IMG/VR virus record: IMGVR_UViG_3300035682_000173 | Span: 1-25,927 of that record | DNA length: 25,927 bases | Strand: one strand, 5' to 3' | Origin: a virus | In this document: one piece after another, positions 7,132-14,309 of the stretch | Position numbering within the stretch: position 1 is the stretch's first letter | How the letters are laid out: each line of letters starts with the position of its first letter | Made by a program: the position numbers and the translations under genes | Notes under the pieces: model-generated | What the model saw: only the letters and a program-made list of their open reading frames with translations | Database searches by the model: none | What the model was told of the DNA's origin: nothing

Positions 7132-8781
7132 TTATTGGCCTAAACCAGATGTTAACATACCGATTGCGGCACCGAAATCACCTTCAGCTTTAGCTAAAAT
7201 ACCATCAATAGTTTCTTTTGCTTTAGCTTCATCATATTCTGCACCGAAAGCTTTCTTTAATATTTCTTGAGCATATTCTGTGAATTCTTCTTCTGAATTA
7301 ATTTCAGCTTCTGACATATCAACTGATTCTTCAATTTTCTTAGCAGCTAATTTAGAGTCTTTCTTAGCAACATTGTCTGTATAAGAACCTTCTCCCCAGA
7401 ATGCTACGATGGCATCTGTATCTGCTGTTGAATTAAATCCAGAACCTGCATTAAAAACATCTACGAATTGTAAACCTTTTTTGTTTTTAATTAATTCTTT
7501 AGCAAATTCCATTGCTTGCTTTTCGTTACCGAATTTTTTAGCAGCTCTTACGCCATCAGAATAGTGTACTTCAAAACCTTCGCTTACTTCAACTGACTCA
7601 ACAGCCAATTCAAGATCTTTGTCTTTACCAGCAACTGCAGCATCTAATTCTTTCTCTAAAGATTTTTTAACAGCTGTTTTCTCTCTTAATGTTGCAACTA
7701 ATGCCTCTTTGGCATCACCTTCGGCAGCTTTCCATTCTTTAGCAAGTTCAGCCATTTCGCCTGTTACTTTTGTCCATTCATTTTGGATCTTATTAATAGA
7801 TCTAGCTTCTAAGATTTCTTCAGCTTCTGTTACTTTAAAAGTTTTACCTTTAAATTCAAACTCGTCTTTTTCGTCTTCTTTAGCTTTAGTTACAGCAGCA
7901 CCGAATGCATTACCTTCACTAGCTTTGATTGTTTTACCTTCGTAAACACCTTCGAATTCATCTCCAATTTTATATGCGATATAATCAACACAATCTTGAA
8001 ATTCAAAACCTTCAGTTTCAACTAAGTCTTGGATAAGTACTCCAGCAACGTCTAACAATTGTTTCATTTCTTTAATAAGAACTAAACCATCCATTCTGCT
8101 AATAGCTGATCTTGAGATAGCTTCGTTAGTATCAAATGCTATGTTACTTTCAAATATTTGTAAAGTTTCATCTTCATAAGTATCCATGAATAACCACTTT
8201 GCAGTAGTTTCATCCCATAAATAAAGAAATTCTGCGCCACCATCATTTTTAACATCACTAACAAACTTTCTAAGATTGTCAACTTTACCAGTCATGATTG
8301 CATTTCCTTTTTCGCCTCTGTCTCTTCCGTAGAAACAAGCTGCGTCATAATCAGGATTGTTAAAATCATTTTTAGCAGTGATTTTCTTTCCTAAGAAAGA
8401 AATACCAGCTTTACCTAATTTTAAAAGTTCTTTGGCTTCTTTTCCACCATTATTTCTTAAGAAATCACCAGCTGATGAAACTGATCCATAGTGAACATAC
8501 GTAGTTGTAATTTTACCAGATTTGTCAAGAGTACCAATTTGACCTCTTGTACCTTCGTTAATAATAAATGTAGAATCAATAGACTCAACTAATTTAGAAA
8601 AGAATTGATTTCTCTTTTCTTCTTCTAATTCGCCTGGACTAGCAATACCGAATTCTTTTAAAAGTGAATTATATCTTTCAATAGATTGAGATTGCTTGTT
8701 TGAAACTTCTTTTAACTGCTTCATTTTGGCAGCCTCTTCTCTTACTTGAGAGAATGATTTGAATGTATGGAGTTTTTCCAT
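7132..8781 (-). CDS. Hypothetical modular acidic protein with leader-like N-terminus, 549 aa
   Basis: No confident family. The N-terminus MEKLHTFKSFSQVREEAAKM fits the leader pattern of this gene group. A segment at 77-135 (GTRGQIGTLDKSGKITTTYV) recalls a small phage domain with a T.YVH.DG pattern. Residues about 327-400 are a highly charged, probably coiled-coil helix. The C-terminal 64 residues (EEFTEYAQEILKKAFGAEYD to SGLGQ) look like a separate helical module. Protease-type sites fall near apparent domain borders: I74-N75-E76|G, I323-L324-E325|A and I483-E484-E485|S. It is the first gene of the 992-8781 group, behind a GATATATAGAAAAACA box. A prohead core/scaffold role or an internal-protein role both fit; the coiled coil and acidic composition would suit a scaffold, but the length is greater than T4 gp22. 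Confidence 0.7.
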   Translation of the reverse strand: MEKLHTFKSFSQVREEAAKMKQLKEVSNKQSQSIERYNSLLKEFGIASPGELEEEKRNQFFSKLVESIDSTFIINEGTRGQIGTLDKSGKITTTYVHYGSVSSAGDFLRNNGGKEAKELLKLGKAGISFLGKKITAKNDFNNPDYDAACFYGRDRGEKGNAIMTGKVDNLRKFVSDVKNDGGAEFLYLWDETTAKWLFMDTYEDETLQIFESNIAFDTNEAISRSAISRMDGLVLIKEMKQLLDVAGVLIQDLVETEGFEFQDCVDYIAYKIGDEFEGVYEGKTIKASEGNAFGAAVTKAKEDEKDEFEFKGKTFKVTEAEEILEARSINKIQNEWTKVTGEMAELAKEWKAAEGDAKEALVATLREKTAVKKSLEKELDAAVAGKDKDLELAVESVEVSEGFEVHYSDGVRAAKKFGNEKQAMEFAKELIKNKKGLQFVDVFNAGSGFNSTADTDAIVAFWGEGSYTDNVAKKDSKLAAKKIEESVDMSEAEINSEEEFTEYAQEILKKAFGAEYDEAKAKETIDGILAKAEGDFGAAIGMLTSGLGQ

Positions 8782-8802
8782 GATTGTATAAGTTTATTTT
8801 TG

Positions 8803-8818
8803 TGTTTTTCTATATATC
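8803..8818 (-). promoter_or_regulatory. GATATATAGAAAAACA box (putative phage promoter)
   Basis: The minus strand reads GATATATAGAAAAACA 22 bases upstream of the ATG at 8781. It overlaps the last codons and the TAG stop of uvsW (GAT ATA TAG). It is identical over 16 bases to the box at 2498-2513. It likely drives the 992-8781 group separately from uvsW. Confidence 0.5.
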
Positions 8819-10318
8819 TCCGTCAAACTTTACTTGCTTCACGGTGTACTCAAATTTCTGATCTTTATATATTGCAATTCTGGCCTTTGAGTGTTTCATT
8901 AGGTAATTATCCCATTCTCCATAACGCAAATCATCAACAAAGTCAATAATATTAACGCTATCTTTAGATTCATGTTGTCTTAATCCTCGACCGATTGATT
9001 GTCGGATGATAACTTCTGACTTAAATGATTCTGTGAAGAAGATGTTGTGGATCTTTTTGATCGAGATCCCAGTTGAAAAGGTACCATAGGAAGCGATAAT
9101 AACGATTTCTTCTCCCTCTTCCATTTTCTTTTTGTATTCTTCTCTAATTTCAGCATCAACTCCTCCGTCAACATAGTAGACTTTTTTGTCACTATCTTTG
9201 CGTAGCTTTTCGTATAGCTTTTTCCCGTGTTCAATGCGATGAAAAAGGACAAGACTATTGTGTGGTATTCTGGAAATGACACTAGTAATAAATCCGAGGC
9301 GAGCTTCGTTATTGATGATATAGTTTTGTTCGAGCGAGAAAACATCTTTACTATCGTATTTGTTTGTAGCCAATTCGTAAAAGGCCTTTTTAGTTGTTTC
9401 GGGGGCATAATCCATTTCAATAACTCTAACTTTACAACCAGCAATGTGTCCTTCTTGTTGTAAAAAATTAGCAGTTACCTCACTGATAACTGGACCCGTG
9501 AAGCTCATAAGAGTTAAACGATCCAATGTACCTGGTTTTGGAATAGTACCTGATAATCCATATCTATACTTTGCGTTTACACATTTCTGTAAAATGGTTT
9601 TAATAGACGCTGATTTTGCTTTGTGAGTTTCATCGATCATGACACAGTCAAATTGATCAAAGTATTCTTTTGGCTTTTTAACCAGAGATTGATATGTACC
9701 AACTACAACATTTCTGTTGGCTTTGATAGTTTGGCCAGAATAGATTTGTTGCACCTTGATTGGTGTTCTATTTCTGTAATTATATTCATCAAAATCTTCT
9801 GTAGCTTGTACAACCAACGAAACGTTAGGTACAATAAATAGTATCTTCTCAACCTTTTGCTTTTCAAGCATATACGCTATCGTCAGAAAGCTGATTAGAG
9901 TCTTACCAGCAGAAGTTGCTAATTCTGCTAAACATCTTCTAAACTTTAAAATATTAAACGCTGTATCAATCTGGTAGTCTCTGGGTTTCATCTTAGAATC
10001 CTTAAAGTATTCATTGACCCATGCTTCAAATTCTTCAGCTTGAATTTCTCTATCAAATAAAGTAGTTACACCATTTAACTTTAGCTCATACTTATAGTCT
10101 TTGCACATCTGCATAACCTCTTTCCAAAGTCCTGCAGGGATCCACTTATTATCTTTAATATAAGAAACATACCCATCCCATAGCTTCTTTTTCACTAATG
10201 GGTGAAACCTCCAGCTCTCAATTCTCCTAGTAAGCGTGATATTCAATTGCTCTAATTCAAGTTCAGTCGCTGAATCTATTCTTAGGAATTGACTATCTTC
10301 AGTCAATGTTAATTCCAC
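8810..10318 (-). CDS. uvsW: UvsW-type ATP-dependent helicase, 502 aa
   Basis: A superfamily 2 helicase with near-exact T4 UvsW length (503 aa). Visible motifs are a Q-motif-like RDYQIDTAF (113-121), Walker A ATSAGKT (134-140), motif II DETH (229-232), motif III GLSGT (254-258), a motif V region IIASYGTFSTGIS (407-419) and motif VI RQSIGRGLRQ (439-448). The N-terminal about 100 residues match the small wing domain of the family. In T4, UvsW unwinds R-loops and branched DNA, resolves recombination intermediates and helps switch from origin- to recombination-driven replication. It lies next to a UvsY-like gene, as in T4. A variant of the promoter box (GATAGAAAAACAA at 10331-10343) precedes the start, so it may have its own transcript. 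Confidence 0.93.
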   Translation of the reverse strand: MELTLTEDSQFLRIDSATELELEQLNITLTRRIESWRFHPLVKKKLWDGYVSYIKDNKWIPAGLWKEVMQMCKDYKYELKLNGVTTLFDREIQAEEFEAWVNEYFKDSKMKPRDYQIDTAFNILKFRRCLAELATSAGKTLISFLTIAYMLEKQKVEKILFIVPNVSLVVQATEDFDEYNYRNRTPIKVQQIYSGQTIKANRNVVVGTYQSLVKKPKEYFDQFDCVMIDETHKAKSASIKTILQKCVNAKYRYGLSGTIPKPGTLDRLTLMSFTGPVISEVTANFLQQEGHIAGCKVRVIEMDYAPETTKKAFYELATNKYDSKDVFSLEQNYIINNEARLGFITSVISRIPHNSLVLFHRIEHGKKLYEKLRKDSDKKVYYVDGGVDAEIREEYKKKMEEGEEIVIIASYGTFSTGISIKKIHNIFFTESFKSEVIIRQSIGRGLRQHESKDSVNIIDFVDDLRYGEWDNYLMKHSKARIAIYKDQKFEYTVKQVKFDGDI

Positions 10319-10330
10319 ACCAGTTGGGTG

Positions 10331-10343
10331 TTGTTTTTCTATC
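10331..10343 (-). promoter_or_regulatory. Variant GATAGAAAAACAA box upstream of uvsW
   Basis: The minus strand reads CTATAACGATAGAAAAACAA across the end of the uvsY-like gene and the 26-base gap before uvsW. The GATAGAAAAACA part matches the boxes at 2498 and 8803, but the preceding TATA is replaced by an offset CTATAAC. It is a weaker promoter candidate. Confidence 0.35.
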
Positions 10344-10344
10344 G

Positions 10345-10764
10345 TTATAGATCTTTTATAGCAAGTCTATTACGAACAGCAAATCCCATGTTATCTAGAG
10401 TCTTTACTGATTCTTTATAAAAATCTAACTGAGCTTCTAGAAGACCTATTTTTTGGTGGTCTTCTGTCATGTCAGCAACAAGAAACTGCTCTTTTTGCTT
10501 ATCAGTAAGTTTGTAGTCGAAGTTGTAGTATTTGATGAAATTCTCTCGCCACAGAACATCTATGCGAGATTTTTGTTTCTTAATCATGATGTTCATTTGA
10601 GTTGAACGATCGACTAAGACTTGACGGTGACTTAACATTTCTGCTATTAAGTCCTCTAAACCGTTTATGTACTTGATTCTTTTAGCTAATTCAGTTATCT
10701 TTTCGGTCCAACTTCCTCTCTCAGTAGCTAATTTTTCATCAAGCTCTATTATTTTATTTGACAT
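10345..10764 (-). CDS. uvsY: UvsY-like recombination mediator, 139 aa
   Basis: The length matches T4 UvsY (137 aa), and the C-terminus (LLEAQLDFYKESVKTLDNMG then FAVRNR) parallels the T4 pattern LDF...LD.IK.RGFAIK. The rest is helical and charged, as expected for the oligomerising mediator. UvsY binds gp32-coated ssDNA and loads the UvsX recombinase; a gp32 homologue is encoded just upstream in the same run and UvsW just downstream, as in T4. No catalytic motif is expected. The identity rests on C-terminal resemblance, size and order, not on a full alignment. Confidence 0.72.
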   Translation of the reverse strand: MSNKIIELDEKLATERGSWTEKITELAKRIKYINGLEDLIAEMLSHRQVLVDRSTQMNIMIKKQKSRIDVLWRENFIKYYNFDYKLTDKQKEQFLVADMTEDHQKIGLLEAQLDFYKESVKTLDNMGFAVRNRLAIKDL

Positions 10765-10774
10765 CTATATTGTT

Positions 10775-10990
10775 TTAAAAAAGTGAGTTCTTACCGGGCT
10801 TTGTATATTTATCGGCGATTCTTTTCTTAGGGTTCTTGGGCTTTTGAGGTATGTTAAACGTTGGACTAGAATAATTGTATTGAGGCACATCGAAGCCTAT
10901 TAGCAATCTAAAATTCTTGCTGTGTCTTTGTTTATCATTGTTAAATTCCTCGAGTGAGTCGAGCATGCTTTGTTCAAATGTTTTTTTCAT
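10775..10990 (-). CDS. Small hypothetical protein between primase and UvsY, 71 aa
   Basis: A 71-residue basic protein beginning MKKTFEQSMLDSLEEFNNDK. An N-terminal helix is followed by a Pro/Lys-rich tail (IPQKPKNPKKRIADKYTKPG). It starts in an ATGA overlap with the primase stop codon and ends 10 bases before the uvsY-like start, so it is probably translated with them. The basic tail could bind nucleic acid or a replication protein, but that is inference. I do not recognise a family. Confidence 0.7.
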   Translation of the reverse strand: MKKTFEQSMLDSLEEFNNDKQRHSKNFRLLIGFDVPQYNYSSPTFNIPQKPKNPKKRIADKYTKPGKNSLF

Positions 10991-12051
10991 ATATGGTACA
11001 TATCGAAACTAGAGTTACTAAAATAGTCATTAATCTTATTTAAGTGTTTATTCTTTGTTTCGGCACAATACTTTACCAGATCATTTAGATCCTTTATATA
11101 TGTATCTATATTTGCATCAGAAAGAAATTTAGACCATAAAAACACTGATTTGCCCTTCTTAAGCTTTTCAATCATCTTCTTTTTACCAGCTTCGTCATTG
11201 TCCATGAAGTATCTAACTGTTTGAATCTCATCAAACTCATCAGTATTTCTACCAACAGTTGCGAGTCCTATAGTGTTCTTCATAAACTTAGCATCAATTG
11301 GTCCTTCAAACAAAGTAAAAGAGCGACCAAAGTCGATGCTCATAATACCAAATAGGGTTGAGATCCTATTTAGGGTTTCTTTGTTTTCAGGTATCATTTC
11401 CGGGAATTCTAAGCCAAAGTCTTCATACATTTTACTTAATTCAAATGTCAAGTACTTGCTTTTATAAGATCCTATACCACGAGCTTGATAGCCTAAAATG
11501 GCATTTTTACCAGGAACTCGATTTAAGATCAAGAGTTTTTTATTCTTGGGTTGATAAAGAAAGTCATCACACATATAATGCAACATACGTCCTTTTAAAT
11601 AAAACCACGCAAAATCTCCAGGCTCAATGCTTACTGCTCCTGTTAATTTTTTAAAGTCTTGAATTGGAATTGCTAATTCTGCTGCTTGTAAAAGGACAGC
11701 ATGTTGAAGTGATTCTGTTCTGGCAACTGACATACGATTTTCTTTGACAATATCAATTACTGCCAATGAATCTTCCGATGAACTTAGTCTAAAGCCAAAA
11801 TGTTTTAAGAATGCATGTACATCACTATGTTCTCCACAATTGTAGCAGTGATATTGCAAGGTGTCCCAAAAAAGATTGCCACGTTTCTTTAAGCCATCTT
11901 TAGTTGAATCACCACAAAAAGGGCATGCCAGAGCTAATCGCCCTGGCATTTCCTTAATCATTTGTTTCTGTGAGTTTGTATGTTCTTGAACAACGACTTC
12001 TTTAACCAGTTGACGGATTTTATCTTTTAAATCATCACTGATATTAGCCAT
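10987..12051 (-). CDS. DnaG-type DNA primase (T4 gp61-like), 354 aa
   Basis: The N-terminus carries a zinc ribbon, CPFC (43-46) and CYNC (69-72), which contacts template in phage and bacterial primases. The centre has the RNA polymerase/TOPRIM elements: FEGPIDA (248-254, with acidic E249 and D253) and YFMDNDEAGKKKM (281-293, with D284 and D286), which bind catalytic metal. The length is close to T4 gp61 (342 aa). It would make RNA primers for lagging-strand synthesis together with a replicative helicase encoded elsewhere. It sits two bases after the gp32-like gene and overlaps the 71-aa gene as ATGA. No helicase domain is fused, unlike T7 gp4. Confidence 0.9.
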   Translation of the reverse strand: MANISDDLKDKIRQLVKEVVVQEHTNSQKQMIKEMPGRLALACPFCGDSTKDGLKKRGNLFWDTLQYHCYNCGEHSDVHAFLKHFGFRLSSSEDSLAVIDIVKENRMSVARTESLQHAVLLQAAELAIPIQDFKKLTGAVSIEPGDFAWFYLKGRMLHYMCDDFLYQPKNKKLLILNRVPGKNAILGYQARGIGSYKSKYLTFELSKMYEDFGLEFPEMIPENKETLNRISTLFGIMSIDFGRSFTLFEGPIDAKFMKNTIGLATVGRNTDEFDEIQTVRYFMDNDEAGKKKMIEKLKKGKSVFLWSKFLSDANIDTYIKDLNDLVKYCAETKNKHLNKINDYFSNSSFDMYHI

Positions 12052-12053
12052 TG

Positions 12054-12986
12054 TTAAATGTCTAAGTCGTTCAAGAATGAATCTAAATCGTCAGCATCAC
12101 TTGAGTTAACAGTTGCAGTTGCTGATGGTGCAGAAGTAGTCATTTCTAAATCGAAATCCTCACTTGCTGTTGCAGCAGCTTTGCTTGGTGCAGCTTTTTT
12201 CTTTGGAGCTGAGCTTGTTAGCTCGTCCATTGCTGATCCACCTGGTGTCAAATATTGACGTAATGTTGCATTAACGAAGTCTCTAGTTTGGTCATCCCAT
12301 ACTTGGTATTCGTAAGCTGTTAAATCTGGTGCTGATGTGATTTCTTCTTTGATAGAAGCCATAAATTCTGCATTGCGTTCTGCTGCTTTACCATCAATTG
12401 TGATTGGTGAGCGGGCTGATGAGAATTTTGATTTATCGTAGTTATTGAATTCACCTTGACGAGTGATGATTAACTCGAAGTTTTTGCCTTCAAAAAGGTC
12501 AAAGATTTGAGTTGGTTCACCAAAGTCTGGTTTCAATTCTGCGTCAATCTTTTCTTTGATTTTGTAACCAAATTTAAAGATCTTATATGTTCCTTCGAAA
12601 TCAGGATTTTGTGGATCTTTAATGATTTTGATAAGAGCGTAATACTGTTCACGTCTTTTTAATTTCTCAGAGATCTTACGATCTACAGCTGAGTCTGATT
12701 TACGTAGTTTCCAGAATGCATCTGCAATTGGACACTTTTCACCGATAGAAGTAGGTGAGTCAACTAGTTTACCTTCGCCTGAAGCGTCAGTCAACCAATG
12801 TACATACTTTTTAACTAGTGAGTTACGTGGGTTTTTTGGATTAGGTACGAAGCGGATAAGTGCTTTGTAGGTTCCGTCTTTACCGTCATCTGCGGTAGGT
12901 TTGTACACTTCTGAGTTAGAAGTTGTTTGTACTGCGTGGGTGTCAACTGCGTCGACCCCAAGATTGAAGATGTCAAATTCTGCCAT
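12054..12986 (-). CDS. gp32-like single-stranded DNA-binding protein, 310 aa
   Basis: The OB-fold core carries gp32-type landmarks: ALIRFVPNPKNPRNSLVKKY (42-61), then KIFKFGYKIKEKIDAELKPD, matching the T4 pattern LFKYGFKIKDKINA, and a later GEFNNYDKSKF similar to GFSNYDESKF in T4. The C-terminus is the expected Ala/Ser/Lys-rich linker and acidic tail ending DADDLDSFLNDLDI, which in T4 recruits replication and recombination partners. It coats ssDNA for replication, recombination and repair. The zinc site of T4 gp32 (His plus three Cys) is absent: Cys85 in GEKCPIADAF is the only cysteine. It is the first gene after a 286-bp control region, with a long A/T-rich leader, which suggests its own regulation. 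Confidence 0.92.
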   Translation of the reverse strand: MAEFDIFNLGVDAVDTHAVQTTSNSEVYKPTADDGKDGTYKALIRFVPNPKNPRNSLVKKYVHWLTDASGEGKLVDSPTSIGEKCPIADAFWKLRKSDSAVDRKISEKLKRREQYYALIKIIKDPQNPDFEGTYKIFKFGYKIKEKIDAELKPDFGEPTQIFDLFEGKNFELIITRQGEFNNYDKSKFSSARSPITIDGKAAERNAEFMASIKEEITSAPDLTAYEYQVWDDQTRDFVNATLRQYLTPGGSAMDELTSSAPKKKAAPSKAAATASEDFDLEMTTSAPSATATVNSSDADDLDSFLNDLDI

Positions 12987-13030
12987 GTCTTTAATTCTTT
13001 AAATTGTTTAGTTCTTTAATTATTAATTGC
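12987..13030 (-). promoter_or_regulatory. Unstructured A/T-rich leader before the gp32 start (possible autoregulatory site)
   Basis: The 35 or so bases before the ATG are almost wholly A/T with repeated TTAAAGAA units (AATTAAAGAACTAAAC, then TTTAAAGAATTAAAGAC) and no Shine-Dalgarno. T4 gp32 represses its own translation by binding a similar unfolded A/U-rich leader. By analogy this may be an autogenous operator; this is an inference. Confidence 0.4.
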
Positions 13031-13082
13031 GTTAATGCCTTTAAGTGCGATAACAATACTTATACCGTGTACCCTAAGATAT

Positions 13083-13223
13083 GTTTCAAAAATAGTGAAA
13101 GATAACCCGGGATTGGAGCTTATACATAAAGTATCACCTTCTATATATCCGTCTACTGTTAAAAAAATGAGGCCCCAAAGAACTATTTTAAAAATATTAA
13201 ATTATTTTCACTTTTTTTGAAAC
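13083..13223. repeat. Pair of inverted 18-bp dyad sites flanking the gp32 promoter box
   Basis: GTTTCAAAAATAGTGAAA at 13083-13100 is repeated in inverted orientation at 13206-13223 (17 of 18 bases match). Each copy is itself a dyad, TTTCA-N7-TGAAA. The copies are 105 bases apart and lie on either side of the GATATATAG box at 13141-13149. They look like operator sites for a dimeric DNA-binding protein, possibly with looping, or could pair as a long RNA stem in read-through transcripts. Confidence 0.55.
13137..13150 (-). promoter_or_regulatory. GGATATATAGAAGG box (putative promoter for gp32/primase group)
   Basis: The minus strand reads GGATATATAGAAGG, sharing GATATATAGAA with the boxes at 2498 and 8803. 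It lies about 155 bases before the gp32 ATG, implying a long 5' leader. Confidence 0.45.
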
Positions 13224-13272
13224 AGTTTTTCAGCACTAGCATATAATTAAAGTCTTTAAGCCAGAAGGTAGA

Positions 13273-13929
13273 TTAGGTTTGGACCAATTTAGACCCAACT
13301 AAGTGATTCAGGAAATAAGCGTCAATTAAGTCATCAAGGGGTTTCGGCACTTTTTTGCAAACTCCCAAAGTTTTAACAAACTCAAAAATAGGATGAGACT
13401 CAAGATTTGGATCGTTCAAACAATTTTCTAAGAATTTACCCCATAGTTCATCTTTCTTCATATTACCCTTACCAGCATGTTTCTTGATAGTTGAAGGGGC
13501 AATAGTCATAATATCTTTAGGACCTATGGTATTTATAATCTCTAATTTTAGGATAGCTGCTGCGGCTGCCATGTCAATAATGTTATTTGTGCCAGCACTT
13601 GATCCGTAAGAAGAGCCTTCAAAAGCAAATAAGTATGGATCTTCCCACCTGGTGTGAGTTAAGATGATATTAATAATATCCTTTGAGATGGTCTTGTATT
13701 TTAAGATCTTTGCAAGTTCTCCTTCTGAAAATTCAGTTTGAGCTGCAAAGTTTGGTTGTTTAACCATCACACAACCTTCTAAGATTGACATGTCGTCTTG
13801 CATCTTTTGTTCTGCCTTCGTTCCCGTTTTGGGTTTTAGGTAAGAAACAAAAATGTAATTCTGGTCAATGGTGTTGTAAATACAAATTCCTGGGGAATTT
13901 ATAGAGAAGTCAATTGAAACTATGTTCAT
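13273..13929 (-). CDS. RuvC-like Holliday-junction resolvase/RNase H-fold nuclease, 218 aa
   Basis: The fold is suggested by the N-terminal beta strand VSIDFSINSPGICI with D7, a second acidic strand FAFEGSSYGSSAG with E104, and a C-terminal KPLDDLIDAYFL with D199, D200 and D203. This D...E...DD/D layout and spacing fit RuvC-family resolvases, where the acids bind two metal ions. An Ala-rich helix (120-128) and PSTIKKHAGKGNMKKDEL (145-161) also fit; similar PS..KK...GKG.(A/M)KK segments follow the E strand in phage RuvC-like proteins. It probably cuts branched DNA during recombination or before packaging. T4 uses the unrelated endonuclease VII (gp49), so this may be a functional substitute. 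The start overlaps the previous stop by one base. Confidence 0.8.
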   Translation of the reverse strand: MNIVSIDFSINSPGICIYNTIDQNYIFVSYLKPKTGTKAEQKMQDDMSILEGCVMVKQPNFAAQTEFSEGELAKILKYKTISKDIINIILTHTRWEDPYLFAFEGSSYGSSAGTNNIIDMAAAAAILKLEIINTIGPKDIMTIAPSTIKKHAGKGNMKKDELWGKFLENCLNDPNLESHPIFEFVKTLGVCKKVPKPLDDLIDAYFLNHLVGSKLVQT

Positions 13930-14294
13930 TAAATTACGCGTGAACCAAGAGCAGAGCCTAAGGCAGCTCCAACTAATCTTGAGGTTAAAAGATCAAATAA
14001 AACGCCAGATTGTATGCCTAATACATTAGCGATAACTTTACCAATTGATTTACCTAATGCAAATCCTGTAAGTCCTCCTAAGATACTTCCTAAAAAGCCT
14101 TCATTAGTAATTTCTTCGTTGAATCTTTCCAAATCAATTTTACCAGACTCATCAGTGTATTGCTTTAACCATTCTGAAATAGCAGCATCAACCTTTGACT
14201 CTAATTCAGGAGACCATTCTTCCTGTAGGGCTTCATTTAAAGCCTTGATATCGGGATTAACGGTTTCTTGTAAGTGTTCAATGAATGTTTTCAT
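13929..14294 (-). CDS. Leader-bearing glycine-zipper protein, 121 aa
   Basis: The N-terminus MKTFIEHLQETVNPDIKALN closely resembles the capsid-targeting leader of T4 internal head proteins, with L8-Q9-E10|T and L19-N20-E21|A22 as cleavage candidates. Residues about 25-65 are an acidic helical region. Residues about 66-121 are strongly hydrophobic and Gly-rich (GFLGSILGGLTGFALGKSIG, then GALGSALGS-like repeats), a glycine-zipper pattern common in membrane-inserting proteins. One reading is a small internal head protein that inserts in a host membrane on ejection; a tail-associated or membrane toxin-like role is also possible. It is transcribed just ahead of the RuvC-like gene. Confidence 0.7.
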   Translation of the reverse strand: MKTFIEHLQETVNPDIKALNEALQEEWSPELESKVDAAISEWLKQYTDESGKIDLERFNEEITNEGFLGSILGGLTGFALGKSIGKVIANVLGIQSGVLFDLLTSRLVGAALGSALGSRVI

Positions 14295-14298
14295 ATAG

Positions 14299-14306
14299 TA
14301 TATATC
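14299..14306 (-). promoter_or_regulatory. GATATATA box close to a start codon
   Basis: The minus strand reads CTGATATATACTATATG, with only five bases between box and ATG. It shares CTGATATATA with the 2498-2513 box. If used as a -10 element the mRNA would be almost leaderless, so it is less convincing than the others. Confidence 0.3.
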
Positions 14307-14309
14307 AGA

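Noticed and set aside
8980-9444. Second minus-strand frame (154 codons) inside uvsW
   Set aside because: It lies wholly within helicase motif-bearing sequence in another frame, and its Lys/Ser/Thr-rich translation has no recognisable features.
12987-13272. tRNA, small RNA or coding gene in the longest gap
   Set aside because: No cloverleaf or convincing frame was visible. A 61-codon plus-strand frame there overlaps the promoter and dyads and has no supporting feature.
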